Below the pieces are notes generated by a model. The model was not told where the DNA came from. It did not search any database and saw only the letters and a list, made by a program, of their open reading frames with translations. The position numbers and the translations under genes are program-made. A stretch of 64,000 nt of DNA from Desulfomicrobium escambiense DSM 10707 (GTDB lineage Bacteria; Desulfobacterota; Desulfovibrionia; Desulfovibrionales; Desulfomicrobiaceae): positions 248,001-312,000 of the forward strand of contig NZ_AUAR01000002.1 of assembly GCF_000428825.1 (NCBI RefSeq). Reading direction: 5' to 3'. Positions 25,449-34,031 of the stretch are shown here, in pieces (the stretch's first letter is position 1; each line of letters opens with the position of its first letter).

Positions 25449-26744
25449 ATGGCTCAATACGTAGGTGTTTCTTTCAGACGCCAGGGACAGATATACTTCT
25501 TCCTGTCGACGCCCTTCGTGCTTTCCCTGCACGACATGGTCCTGGTCAAGACCGAGGAGGGCATCGGCTTCGGCGAGATCGTGGCCCTGCGCGACGATCT
25601 GCCCGAAGGCGTGGACCCGGAAACCGTCAAGCCCATCTACCGTCCGGCCACGGCCGAGGACATCGCCATCGACCGTGAAAACCGGGAGTTGGCCAGCGAG
25701 GCACGCAAATACTGCCAGCGTTCCATGGCCCGCCTGCACCTGGACATGAAGCTCGTCGACGTCGAGATCTATTTCGACAAGAGCAAGATGATCTTCTATT
25801 TCACGGCGCCTGGCCGGGTCGATTTCCGGGAGCTGGTCAAGGATCTGGTGCGCAACTACCGCACCCGCATCGAGCTGCGCCAGATCGGCGTGCGCCACGA
25901 GACGCAGATGATCGGGGCGCTCGGCAACTGCGGGCAGATGTGTTGCTGTCGCCGTTACCTGCGCCGTTTCGAGCCCGTGACCATCAAGATGGCCAAGGAC
26001 CAGAACCTGTTCCTGAACCCGGCCAAGATTTCGGGCGTCTGCGGGCGCCTGTTGTGCTGCCTGGCCTACGAGAAGGACAATTACGCCGATTTTCAGCGTC
26101 GCGCCCCCAAGCTCGGCCGCCGCTACATGACCACGCAGGGACCCATGAAGACTCTCCGGGCCAACATGTTCCGCGACTCCGTCAGCGTGGTGACCGAAAA
26201 CGGCGAGGAACTCGATTTTTCCCTGACGGACTGGGCGGCCATGGTTCTGCCGGACCAGCCGCGCGTTGTCGCGCAGGACGACTCGTCCGATGACGTGCCC
26301 GCCGAACTCGCGGCTCTCATGGACCCCGAGGTCCGGGGTCAGGGCGGGCGCCAGGACCGCCGGCCCAAGCCCATGCGCAAGGACAACCGCCCGCGCCAGG
26401 GCGGCGATCGCGGTCCACGGCCCGAGCGTTCTGAACGCACGGACAGACCCGAGCGTCCTGAGCGCACTGACAGGTCCGAGCGTGCGGAACGCGCCGACCG
26501 GCATGATCGTTCAGAACGAACGGACCGCCCGGACCGCCCGGACCGCTCGGAGCGCGCGGATCGCCAGGACCGTCCAGACCGGGCCGAGCGGCCCAGGCCC
26601 AGGCCCGAAAGCGGCGAGGGCGGCGAGCGCAGGCCCGAAGGGTCAGGCCAGCCCCGTGACCGCAGGGACGGGCGCCCACGCGACAAGCGGCGCAGGTCCG
26701 GCCCGCGAAAGGACCAGGCCCCCAAGCCCACAGAGCAGCAATAA
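25449..26744 (+). CDS. PSP1 domain protein (RicT/YaaT-like) with long charged tail
   Basis: This PSP1-superfamily protein is related to Bacillus RicT (YaaT), part of a [4Fe-4S]-binding complex that affects RNA processing and phosphorelay. The conserved N-terminal ~280 residues include CGQMCCCRRYL near 159-169 and CGRLLCCLAYE near 197-207, the Cys-rich family signatures. From about residue 295 to 431 the chain is a low-complexity Arg/Asp/Glu/Pro tail built of degenerate R-x-E-R/R-x-D-R units, predicted disordered. AATATAT precedes the ATG without a strong ribosome site. It is followed after 25 bp by metG, probably an operon. The function of the tail is unknown. Confidence 0.85.
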   Translation: MAQYVGVSFRRQGQIYFFLSTPFVLSLHDMVLVKTEEGIGFGEIVALRDDLPEGVDPETVKPIYRPATAEDIAIDRENRELASEARKYCQRSMARLHLDMKLVDVEIYFDKSKMIFYFTAPGRVDFRELVKDLVRNYRTRIELRQIGVRHETQMIGALGNCGQMCCCRRYLRRFEPVTIKMAKDQNLFLNPAKISGVCGRLLCCLAYEKDNYADFQRRAPKLGRRYMTTQGPMKTLRANMFRDSVSVVTENGEELDFSLTDWAAMVLPDQPRVVAQDDSSDDVPAELAALMDPEVRGQGGRQDRRPKPMRKDNRPRQGGDRGPRPERSERTDRPERPERTDRSERAERADRHDRSERTDRPDRPDRSERADRQDRPDRAERPRPRPESGEGGERRPEGSGQPRDRRDGRPRDKRRRSGPRKDQAPKPTEQQ

Positions 26745-26769
26745 CCTCCGGCAGACAAGGAGCACAGCG

Positions 26770-28716
26770 TTGAAACCGTTTTTCATTTCGACTCCCATCT
26801 ACTATGTGAACGCCCGGCCGCACCTCGGGCACGGATATACGACCATCGTCGCCGACAGCGTGAGCCGTTTTCACCGGCTGAGGGGCGACGCCACGTTTTT
26901 TCTCACGGGCACCGACGAGCACGGCGACAAGATCGTGCAGGCCGCCGAGGCCAACGGTCAGGATCCCAAGGCCTATTCGGACACCATCAGCCAGCTCTTC
27001 AAGGATCTCTGGCCCGAGCTTGAGGTATCCAACGACCAGTTCATCCGCACCACCGACACCCGGCACAAGCTCTGCGTGCGCCACGTGCTGCAGCAGGTCT
27101 TCGACAACGGGGACATCTATTTCGACGAGTACGGCGGGCATTACTGCTTCGGCTGCGAGCGCTTCTACACCGAGAAGGAGCTGGTGGACGGCAAGTGTCC
27201 GGATCACCAGACCGTGCCGACCTTCATCAAGGAGAAGAACTACTTCTTCCGCATGAGCAAGTACCTCGAACCGTTGCGCCAGCACATCGAGGCCAACCCG
27301 GATTTCATCCAGCCCGAGCGCTACCGCAACGAGGTCCTGTCCATGCTCAAGGAGGACCTGGGCGATCTGTGCATCTCCCGGCCCAAGACGCGGCTGACCT
27401 GGGGCATCGAGCTGCCTTTTGACAGCGATTTCGTGACCTACGTCTGGTTCGACGCCCTCATCAACTACATCTCGGCCCTGGGTTACCCCGACGGCGAGGA
27501 TTTCCGCAAATACTGGGCCGGCGCCCATCATCTCGTGGCCAAGGACATCCTGAAGCCCCACGCCATCTTCTGGCCGACCATGCTCATGTCGGCAGGCATC
27601 CCCCTGTACAAGGGGCTGCGCGTGCACGGCTACTGGACCGTGAACGAGACCAAGATGTCCAAGAGCCTGGGCAACGTCGTCGCGCCCCTGGACATGGCCA
27701 AGAAGTATGGCCTGAGCGCCTTCCGCTACTTCCTGCTGTCGGAGATGAGCTTCGGCCAGGACTCGTCCTTCAGCGAGGATGCCCTGGTGGGCCGCTTCAA
27801 CGCCGACCTGGCCAACGACCTGGGCAACCTGTTCTCGCGCAGCCTGTCCATGACGCACAAGTATTTCGGCGGCGTGGTGCCCGAATGCGGCGAGCTTGAG
27901 GATCTCGACCGCGAGGTTCTCGAAATCGGCCATAACGCCATGGCCAATTTCCAGACCCAGTTCGAGCACTTCCAGTTCTCCAGGGCGCTCAAGTCCCTGT
28001 GGGAGCTCATTCGCCACCTGAACAAGTACATCGACTCGTCCGCTCCGTGGACCCTGTACAAGAACGGGGACATGAACCGGCTGGGCACGGTCATCTATGT
28101 GATTCTCGAAGGCATGCGTAAGGTCGCCCTGCACCTGTGGCCGGTCATGCCGTCCACCAGCGAGACCATGCTGACCCAGCTCGGAATCAAGTTCGCCCTG
28201 GAGGGCGTGGACCTGGAAGCCGAGACGTCGTCCTGGTTCGGTCTGGCCCCGGGCACGCCCGTGGCCGAACGCTCCAACCTCTTTCCCCGCCAGGACCTGG
28301 AGCCCAAGGAGGACAAGCCCGCCGAGCCGAAGAAGGTCAAGGCCCCCAAGGAGGCCAAGCCCGGTCCCAAGATCGAGATGGCTTGCCCCGAGTGCATCGA
28401 GTTCGAGGACTTCGCCAAGGTCGACCTGCGCGTCGGCACGGTCCTCGAAGCGGCCCCGCACCCCGAAGCCGACAGGCTGCTGGTCCTCAAGGTCGACGCC
28501 GGGGAGGAGAGCCCCAGGCAGGTCGTGGCCGGCATCGCCGAGTTCTTCAAGCCCGAGGAACTGGTCGGCCGGCAGGTGGTCGTGGTCTTCAACCTCAAGC
28601 CCCGCAAGCTGCGCGGCACCGTCTCCCAGGGCATGGTCCTGGCGGTCAAGAAGGAAGGCGGCCTGGCCCTGCTGGGGCCGAGTTCCGGCGTGGTCAACGG
28701 GAGCAAGGTGTCCTGA
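26770..28716 (+). CDS. metG: methionine--tRNA ligase with C-terminal tRNA-binding domain
   Basis: This class I synthetase charges both initiator and elongator tRNA-Met. The 648-aa protein has the HIGH motif as HLGHGYT near residues 19-25 and KMSKS as TKMSKSLGN near 295. Zinc ligands are in CFGCERF and GKCPDH. A C-terminal CsaA-like dimerisation/tRNA-binding domain starts near residue 545 (FEDFAKVDLRVGTVLEA). The start codon is TTG 26770, with AAGGAG 7 nt upstream and the family N-terminus KPFFISTPIYYVNA right after it. The preceding PSP1 gene and metG likely share a transcript. Confidence 0.97.
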   Translation: MKPFFISTPIYYVNARPHLGHGYTTIVADSVSRFHRLRGDATFFLTGTDEHGDKIVQAAEANGQDPKAYSDTISQLFKDLWPELEVSNDQFIRTTDTRHKLCVRHVLQQVFDNGDIYFDEYGGHYCFGCERFYTEKELVDGKCPDHQTVPTFIKEKNYFFRMSKYLEPLRQHIEANPDFIQPERYRNEVLSMLKEDLGDLCISRPKTRLTWGIELPFDSDFVTYVWFDALINYISALGYPDGEDFRKYWAGAHHLVAKDILKPHAIFWPTMLMSAGIPLYKGLRVHGYWTVNETKMSKSLGNVVAPLDMAKKYGLSAFRYFLLSEMSFGQDSSFSEDALVGRFNADLANDLGNLFSRSLSMTHKYFGGVVPECGELEDLDREVLEIGHNAMANFQTQFEHFQFSRALKSLWELIRHLNKYIDSSAPWTLYKNGDMNRLGTVIYVILEGMRKVALHLWPVMPSTSETMLTQLGIKFALEGVDLEAETSSWFGLAPGTPVAERSNLFPRQDLEPKEDKPAEPKKVKAPKEAKPGPKIEMACPECIEFEDFAKVDLRVGTVLEAAPHPEADRLLVLKVDAGEESPRQVVAGIAEFFKPEELVGRQVVVVFNLKPRKLRGTVSQGMVLAVKKEGGLALLGPSSGVVNGSKVS

Positions 28717-28743
28717 TTTTGTGACTGTATTCCTGAGCTGAAA

Positions 28744-28880
28744 GGCATGGATTTACCCTGACGGGCACAAGCCCGCCTTCGCGGGAATGACACATCGTTC
28801 CATGCGGCAGTTCGGTTTACGGTTAAAGTCCGGTTCCTTCACCCCACCATCGCGTCATCCCCGCGAAGGCGGGGATCCAT
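28744..28880. repeat. dRS3-like inverted repeat pair downstream of metG
   Basis: The left unit (28744-28790) opens GGCATGGA and closes CGCGGGAATGAC. The right unit (28854-28880) reads GTCATCCCCGCG then GATCCAT in the opposite direction, about 63 bp away. The left unit shares TTACCCTG and the CGGGC block with the pair at 19687-19781, so the two loci belong to one family. Both follow the 3' end of a plus-strand gene. Confidence 0.8.
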
Positions 28881-28894
28881 CTTCCAAAATAATG

Positions 28895-28931
28895 AAGCGA
28901 GCCCCTGCCATCGTCTGGCAGGGGCTCGCTT
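28895..28931. terminator. bidirectional-type terminator between metG and fhs
   Basis: A perfect 16-bp stem (AAGCGAGCCCCTGCCA / TGGCAGGGGCTCGCTT) with a 5-nt loop lies between two convergent genes. AT-rich flanks are on both sides; the T-richer side for the minus strand reads CATTATTTTGG. It probably ends fhs and also stops metG read-through. Confidence 0.8.
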
Positions 28932-28950
28932 ATTTGGGCAGGCAATCGGA

Positions 28951-30633
28951 CTAGAACAGGCCGCTGATGACCCCGTTGGCGTCGATGTCGATCTTTTCCG
29001 CCGAAGGTATCTCCGGCAGGCCGGGCATGCGCATCATGTTGCCGGTGATGGGCACCAGGAAGCCCGCTCCGGCCGCGATCTCGACCTCGCGCACCGTGGC
29101 CGTGAAGTCTCGCGGACGGCCGCGCAGGCCGGGCTGGTCCGAGAGGGAGCTCTGGGTCTTGGCGATGCAGATGGGAAGGTGCTCGAGCCCCAGCCGCTTG
29201 ATCTTGTCCAGGTCCAGCAGGGCGCCGGGGGCGTACTCCACCGAGGCCGCGCCGTAGACGCGGGTGGCGATGATCTCGATCTTCTCGCGCACGCTCTGCT
29301 TCCAGTCGTAGAGGGGCTTGTAGTGGGCCGTGCAGCGGTCGGCCGTGGCCGCGACCAGTTCGGCCAGTTCCTCGGCCCCGGCCCCGCCCTTTTCCCAGCC
29401 TTCCATGACGGCCGCCTGCACGCCCATGAACTGGCAGTGGTCGAGGATGACCTGATGCTCCTCGTCGGTGTCCGTGGCGAAGCGGTTGATGGCCACGATG
29501 GGCGTGAGGTGGAAGAGTCGCACGTTCTCGACCTGCTTGGACAGGTTCTCAAGGCCCCTGGCCAGGGCCTTGGCGTTGGGCACGGACAGATGCTGCAACT
29601 CCACGCCGCCGTGGTACTTGAGGGCCCGGACCGTGGCCACCAGGACCACGGCGCAGGGGTCGAAGCCCGCGGACTGGCATTTGATATCCAGAAACTTCTC
29701 GCCGCCCAGGTCGAAGCCGAAACCGGCCTCCGTGACCACGTAGTCGGCCAGGCACAGGCCTGTGCGCGTGGCGAGGACCGTGTTGGTGCCCTGGGCGATG
29801 TTGGCGAAGGGGCCGCCGTGCATGATGGCGGGGTTGCCCTCCAGGGACTGGATCAGGTTGGGCTTGACGGCGTCCTTCAAGAGGGCGGCCATGGCGCCCT
29901 GGGCGCTTAAGTCTCGGGCGTGGATGGGCTCGCGGCCATGGGTGAAGCCGATGAAGATGTCGCCCAGGCGTTTCTTCAGGTCCGGCAAGTCGTCGGCCAG
30001 GCAGAGGATGGCCATGATTTCCGAGGCCGCCGTGATGTCGAAGCCCGTCTCGCGCGGCACGCCGTGGGCCAGGCCGCCCAGGCCGCAGACCAGGCGCCTG
30101 AGCGACCGGTCGTTCATGTCCATGACCCGTTTCCAGGCCACGGTGCGGCCGTCGAGGTTGAGGGACCGGCCCTTGCTCTGCAGGTTGTTGTCGATGAGGG
30201 CGGCCAGGAGGTTGTTGGCCTTCTCGATGGCCGCGAAGTCGCCGGTGAAGTGGAGGTTGATGTCCTCCATGGGCAGGAGCTGCGAATACCCGCCGCCCGT
30301 GGCGCCGCCTTTGATGCCGAAGACAGGGCCCAGGGACGGCTCGCGCAGCACGACCATGGCCTTCTTGCCGATGCGGTTCAGGCCGTCGGCCAGGCCGATG
30401 GACACCGTGGTCTTGCCTTCGCCGGCCGGGGTGGGCGTGATGGCCGAGACCAGGATGAGCTTGCCGTACTTGCACTGGTCCTTTTCGGCCAGGTGCAGGG
30501 GCAGCTTGGCCTTGTGCTTGCCGTACGGTTCGAGCTGGTCGTAGCTCAGGCCGAGCTTGGCCGCGATGTCGCGGATGTGCAGCATCTTGGCCTGCTGGGC
30601 GATGGAGATGTCGGACTTGGCGGTTGCGGGCAT
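28951..30633 (-). CDS. fhs: formate--tetrahydrofolate ligase
   Basis: This is an ATP-dependent synthesis of 10-formyl-THF from formate, supplying C1 units for purines and, in some sulfate reducers, part of a Wood-Ljungdahl route. The 560-aa protein has the P-loop TPAGEGKTT near residues 61-69, and EPSLGPVFGIKGGATGGGYSQ is typical. The start is ATG 30633, preceded by CAGGAGAGC; the open frame upstream overlaps murB and is not used. It lies 14 bp after murB on the same strand. No other Wood-Ljungdahl genes are in the window. Confidence 0.97.
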   Translation of the reverse strand: MPATAKSDISIAQQAKMLHIRDIAAKLGLSYDQLEPYGKHKAKLPLHLAEKDQCKYGKLILVSAITPTPAGEGKTTVSIGLADGLNRIGKKAMVVLREPSLGPVFGIKGGATGGGYSQLLPMEDINLHFTGDFAAIEKANNLLAALIDNNLQSKGRSLNLDGRTVAWKRVMDMNDRSLRRLVCGLGGLAHGVPRETGFDITAASEIMAILCLADDLPDLKKRLGDIFIGFTHGREPIHARDLSAQGAMAALLKDAVKPNLIQSLEGNPAIMHGGPFANIAQGTNTVLATRTGLCLADYVVTEAGFGFDLGGEKFLDIKCQSAGFDPCAVVLVATVRALKYHGGVELQHLSVPNAKALARGLENLSKQVENVRLFHLTPIVAINRFATDTDEEHQVILDHCQFMGVQAAVMEGWEKGGAGAEELAELVAATADRCTAHYKPLYDWKQSVREKIEIIATRVYGAASVEYAPGALLDLDKIKRLGLEHLPICIAKTQSSLSDQPGLRGRPRDFTATVREVEIAAGAGFLVPITGNMMRMPGLPEIPSAEKIDIDANGVISGLF

Positions 30634-30647
30634 GGCGCTCTCCTGGC

Positions 30648-31520
30648 TTATTCGTGATCGGGGCACAAGGGGCAGAGGCATTGTTCAAGTTCGAGCTCGT
30701 AGCCGAAGCGTTCGCGCACGGTCCGGCGGCACAGTTCGACCAGTTCGAGGACGTCGTGGCACGTGGCGTCCCCGACGTTGACGATGAAACCGGCGTGCTT
30801 CTCCGAAACCTGGGCCCCGCCCACGCGGGCGCCCTTGAGGCCGGCCCGGTCGATGAGCTCCGAGGCGTAGGCCCCTTCGGGGCGCTTGAAAACGCTGCCG
30901 GCGGACGGGAATTCCAGGGGCTGCTTTTCCTTGCGTCTGGCCAGGATTTCCTTGCGCCTGGCCAGCAGGGCTGCGGTGTCTGCCAGGGGCAGAATCCATG
31001 TCCCGGCCAGGATGACGGAGTCGTGCAGGGCCGTGGCGCGCCGGTAGCCGAAGCCGCACTCGGCCTTGGGAATTTCGACCACGCGGCTGTCCCTGGTCAG
31101 GACCGTGACGCTGTGCAGGCAGTCGGAGATTTCCTGGCCATAGGCCCCGGCGTTCATGAACAGCGCGCCGCCCAGGGTGCCGGGGATGCCGGACAGGCAT
31201 TCGACGCCGCCCAGACCTTCGCGCAGGTTCTCCAGGACCCAGGCGTCCATGACCTTCCCGGCTTCGGCGAAGACGGTGCCGCCGTCGCGCGAAGTGGCCG
31301 TCATCTCGCTCGTGGAGATGATGGGCAGCCGGATTTCGCCGTCCGGAAAGAGGGTGTTGGCCCCGCCGCCGTGAATCCAGAAAGGGCGCGCCTGGGCGCG
31401 ATGCAGGCGGACGATTTCGGCCATCTCGTCGATGCTTTCCGGGAAATAGAGATCCCGGGCCACGCCGCCGATACGGTAGGTGCAGAAATTTTTGAGCGGT
31501 ATGTCGCGAAGGTGTTTCAT
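30648..31520 (-). CDS. murB: UDP-N-acetylenolpyruvoylglucosamine reductase
   Basis: This FAD- and NADPH-dependent enzyme is the second step of peptidoglycan precursor synthesis. The 290-aa chain has the FAD-binding motif ENLREGLGGVECLSGIPGTLGGALFMN broken into its usual parts (GLGGVE, GIPGT, GGALFMNAGAYG) and the catalytic serine loop SAGSVFKRP near residue 210. It is a type II (short) MurB. ATG 31520 with GGGGAG 4 nt upstream is preferred over a much longer frame. The usual mur/fts partners are absent here; murB is instead paired with fhs. Confidence 0.95.
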   Translation of the reverse strand: MKHLRDIPLKNFCTYRIGGVARDLYFPESIDEMAEIVRLHRAQARPFWIHGGGANTLFPDGEIRLPIISTSEMTATSRDGGTVFAEAGKVMDAWVLENLREGLGGVECLSGIPGTLGGALFMNAGAYGQEISDCLHSVTVLTRDSRVVEIPKAECGFGYRRATALHDSVILAGTWILPLADTAALLARRKEILARRKEKQPLEFPSAGSVFKRPEGAYASELIDRAGLKGARVGGAQVSEKHAGFIVNVGDATCHDVLELVELCRRTVRERFGYELELEQCLCPLCPDHE

Positions 31521-31712
31521 GATACTCCCCACGTACTCCCGCAGCCGTGAAGGTGCAATATTGCGGTGCGCGCGCCGAGAAGGTAGGGGATGGTTTGAAG
31601 CCGGCCACGAAGAACCGCGCAAGGGGCTCGCCCCACGCGCGGCCACGGATTCGAGGAGTCTGGCCGAAGGTCGGACGGCCGCGCAACATCAACCCGCATC
31701 ATTCGAGAAAAC

Positions 31713-32168
31713 ATGAAACTCTCCGCAAAATCCAGATACGCGTCCCGCATTCTCCTTGACCTGGCGTTGCACAACGAAGGCGTCCCGCACCGCGTCAACG
31801 ACATCTCCGAGCGGACGGGCATCACCATCCCATTCATCGAGCAGATCATCAAGCCCCTCAAGCACGCGGGCATGGTCGCGAGCAAGCGCGGCGCCGCGGG
31901 AGGGCATCAGCTGAACAAGTCCGCCGAAGACATCACCCTTGGCGACATCGTGCGCGTCATGGAGGGCTCGGTGGAGCTTTCGGCCTGCCTGAGCGACCCG
32001 AAGCTTTGCGGGAGGACCGATGACTGCCTGACCAGGGCTGCCTGGCAGCGGGCCACGGACGCCATGTTGCGCGAGCTGGACACCATAACCCTGGCCGAGC
32101 TGGCCAAGGGGGCGCCAAACTGCTGCCAACTGACAGAAGACTATTTCGATCGCGACCAACCCCTTTGA
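31713..32168 (+). CDS. Rrf2-family transcriptional regulator
   Basis: This 151-aa winged-helix regulator is of the Rrf2/IscR type. The N-terminal MKLSAKSRYASRILLDLA and IPFIEQIIKPLKHAGMVASKRG are the DNA-binding part. It carries a three-Cys pattern CLSDPKLCGRTDDC near residues 91-104, similar to FeS-binding members, so redox or FeS sensing is plausible. No good Shine-Dalgarno precedes the ATG. A 10-bp palindrome GCAATATTGC (31555-31564) lies in the murB-rrf2 gap and is a candidate operator. Its regulon cannot be told; the divergent murB-fhs and downstream argJ are the nearest candidates. Confidence 0.9.
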   Translation: MKLSAKSRYASRILLDLALHNEGVPHRVNDISERTGITIPFIEQIIKPLKHAGMVASKRGAAGGHQLNKSAEDITLGDIVRVMEGSVELSACLSDPKLCGRTDDCLTRAAWQRATDAMLRELDTITLAELAKGAPNCCQLTEDYFDRDQPL

Positions 32169-32195
32169 CAAAGGTTTTTTCCCCTGTCAGGGAGG

Positions 32196-32223
32196 AATCC
32201 CGTGCTCGGGCGCGGGATTTTTT
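32196..32223 (+). terminator. terminator or attenuator between rrf2 and argJ
   Basis: A 7-bp stem AATCCCG / CGGGATT with a 10-nt loop runs into six T. It ends 16 nt before the argJ ATG, so besides ending the rrf2 transcript it could act as a leader element for argJ. Confidence 0.6.
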
Positions 32224-32239
32224 CGTATCCGGAGGAGTC

Positions 32240-33415
32240 ATGAACATCCCGTCAGGTTTCCGCTTTTCCACCACCCAGTGCGGTTTCAAACGTCCGGGCC
32301 GCTCGGACCTGGCCCTCGTGGTCAGCGATGCGCCGGCCGCGGCCGCAGGCGTCTTCACCACCAACCGCTTCCAGGCCGCGCCGGTCCTGGTGGCCCGGGA
32401 AGTCCTGGCCGCTTCGCCGGCCGGCATCCGCGCCCTGGTCGTCAATTCCGGCCAGGCCAACGCCTGCACCGGCCAGGAAGGCATTGACAAATGCCGGGCA
32501 ACCCTTGAACTGCTGGGCTGCCTGGGGCTCAAGCCCTCAGAGGTCCTGCCCGCCTCCACCGGCGTCATCGGCGATCAGCTGAAGATGGACCTCTGGGAAC
32601 TGGGCGTGCCGTCCCTGCGCGACAACCTCGGCCGGGCGGGTCTCGTCGATGTGGCCCGGGCCATCATGACCACGGACACCTTTCCCAAGATCGCCTCGCG
32701 CGAAGTGTCCCTCGGCTCCGGAACCGTGCGACTGGCCGGCTTCTGCAAGGGCGCCGGCATGATTTGCCCGAACATGGCCACCATGCTCGGTTTCATCCTC
32801 TGCGACGCGGGCGTGGACCCGGCCTGGTGGCAGGCTGCCCTGACGCGTTGCGTGGAGAAGAGTTTCAACGCCATCACCGTGGACGGCGACACGAGCACCA
32901 ACGACTGCGTGCTGGCCCTGGCCAACGGCGCGGCCGCAACCGCCGCCGGTGCCGATCTGCAGATCCTCGAAGAGGCCCTGCTCGAAATCTGCCAGGACCT
33001 GGCCTACATGATTGTGCAGGACGCCGAGGGCGGCACCAAGGTCATGCGCGTCAACGTCAGCGGCGCAGCCAGCATGGCCGACGCCCAGTTGGCCGCCAGG
33101 GCCGTGGGCAACTCGCCCCTGGTCAAGACGGCCCTCTATGGCCGCGACCCGAACTGGGGCCGCATCGTGGCCGCCCTGGGCCGCAGCGGCGCCTCCTTCA
33201 CGCCCGAGGCCGTGGTGGTGCGCATCGCCGGCCTGACCATTTTTCGCCAGGGTACGCCGGTCAAGGCCGACTGGGACAGCCTGCTGGCCTCGGCCCTGCG
33301 TCGCGACACCGTGGACATCGACATCGAGCTGAACGCGGGAGGGGCCGAACTGACGCTTTTGGCGTCCGATTTCACCGAGGAGTACATCAAGATCAATGCT
33401 GAATACCGAACCTGA
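32240..33415 (+). CDS. argJ: bifunctional ornithine acetyltransferase / N-acetylglutamate synthase
   Basis: This arginine biosynthesis enzyme recycles the acetyl group from N-acetylornithine to glutamate. The 391-aa precursor self-cleaves; the nucleophile Thr is visible in MATML near residue 181. Other landmarks are NSGQANACTG and DGDTSTNDC. ATG 32240 follows GGAGGA at 5 nt and is preferred to an in-frame start 75 nt upstream that would lie within the terminator. Its stop overlaps the next gene by 20 nt. Other arg genes are not in the window, so whether it is bifunctional or only recycling is not settled. Confidence 0.96.
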   Translation: MNIPSGFRFSTTQCGFKRPGRSDLALVVSDAPAAAAGVFTTNRFQAAPVLVAREVLAASPAGIRALVVNSGQANACTGQEGIDKCRATLELLGCLGLKPSEVLPASTGVIGDQLKMDLWELGVPSLRDNLGRAGLVDVARAIMTTDTFPKIASREVSLGSGTVRLAGFCKGAGMICPNMATMLGFILCDAGVDPAWWQAALTRCVEKSFNAITVDGDTSTNDCVLALANGAAATAAGADLQILEEALLEICQDLAYMIVQDAEGGTKVMRVNVSGAASMADAQLAARAVGNSPLVKTALYGRDPNWGRIVAALGRSGASFTPEAVVVRIAGLTIFRQGTPVKADWDSLLASALRRDTVDIDIELNAGGAELTLLASDFTEEYIKINAEYRT

Positions 33416-34025
33416 GGCCGCCGTCGTGGCCGACCCCACCTGGAAACGCCTGGCCGATTTCGTCTTCGAGCTTGGCATGCTGCGGCGCACCCCGCGCACG
33501 GGCTACCAGTTCCTCGGCTCCGGCGCCGAGAACGTGGCCGAGCATTCCTTCCGCACGGCCATGATCGGCTACATCCTGGCCCGCAGGGCCGGGGCCGACG
33601 TGGCTCGCACCGTGTTCCTGTGCCTGTTTCACGACGTGCACGAGGCGCGCATCGGCGACTTCAACTACGTCAACCGCATCTACAACACGAGCGACCCGGT
33701 CCTGGCCTTCACCCACGCCCTGGAGGGTACGGGCCTGCGGGCGGAGGTGCTGGATATGTGGCGCGAGCTCGAAGCCGGCGAGACGCTGGAGTCGAAACTG
33801 GCCCATGACGCGGACCAGCTCGACTTCATCGCCAACCTGAAGGAGGAGCAGGACCTGGGCAACCCCTATGCGGCCAAGTGGCTGGCCCATGCCCTGCCGC
33901 GGCTCAGGACCGACGTGGCCCGCGAGTTCGCCGCGGTCATCCGGGAGACCGACCAGTCGCAGTGGTGGTTCGCCCGGCCCGATGAATCCTGGTGGCGCAA
34001 AGGCAACGGGAAGCGACGGTCCTGA
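33396..34025 (+). CDS. HD-domain phosphohydrolase (YfbR-like)
   Basis: This 209-aa metal-dependent phosphohydrolase resembles 5'-deoxynucleotidase YfbR. HD-motif residues are in ENVAEHSFRTAMIG near residues 47-60, CLFHDVHEARIGD near 75-87 and KLAHDADQLDFI near 133. Family members remove phosphate from dNMPs. The start overlaps the argJ end by 20 nt, so the genes are translationally linked, though no metabolic link is obvious. The next gene starts 6 nt after its stop. Confidence 0.85.
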   Translation: MLNTEPEAAVVADPTWKRLADFVFELGMLRRTPRTGYQFLGSGAENVAEHSFRTAMIGYILARRAGADVARTVFLCLFHDVHEARIGDFNYVNRIYNTSDPVLAFTHALEGTGLRAEVLDMWRELEAGETLESKLAHDADQLDFIANLKEEQDLGNPYAAKWLAHALPRLRTDVAREFAAVIRETDQSQWWFARPDESWWRKGNGKRRS

Positions 34026-34031
34026 GGCGGC

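Noticed and set aside
26380-26640. Tandem-repeat-like DNA resembling a repeat array
   Set aside because: It is the coding region for the Arg/Asp/Glu tail of the PSP1 protein. Units are degenerate and in frame, with no spacer structure, so it is not CRISPR.
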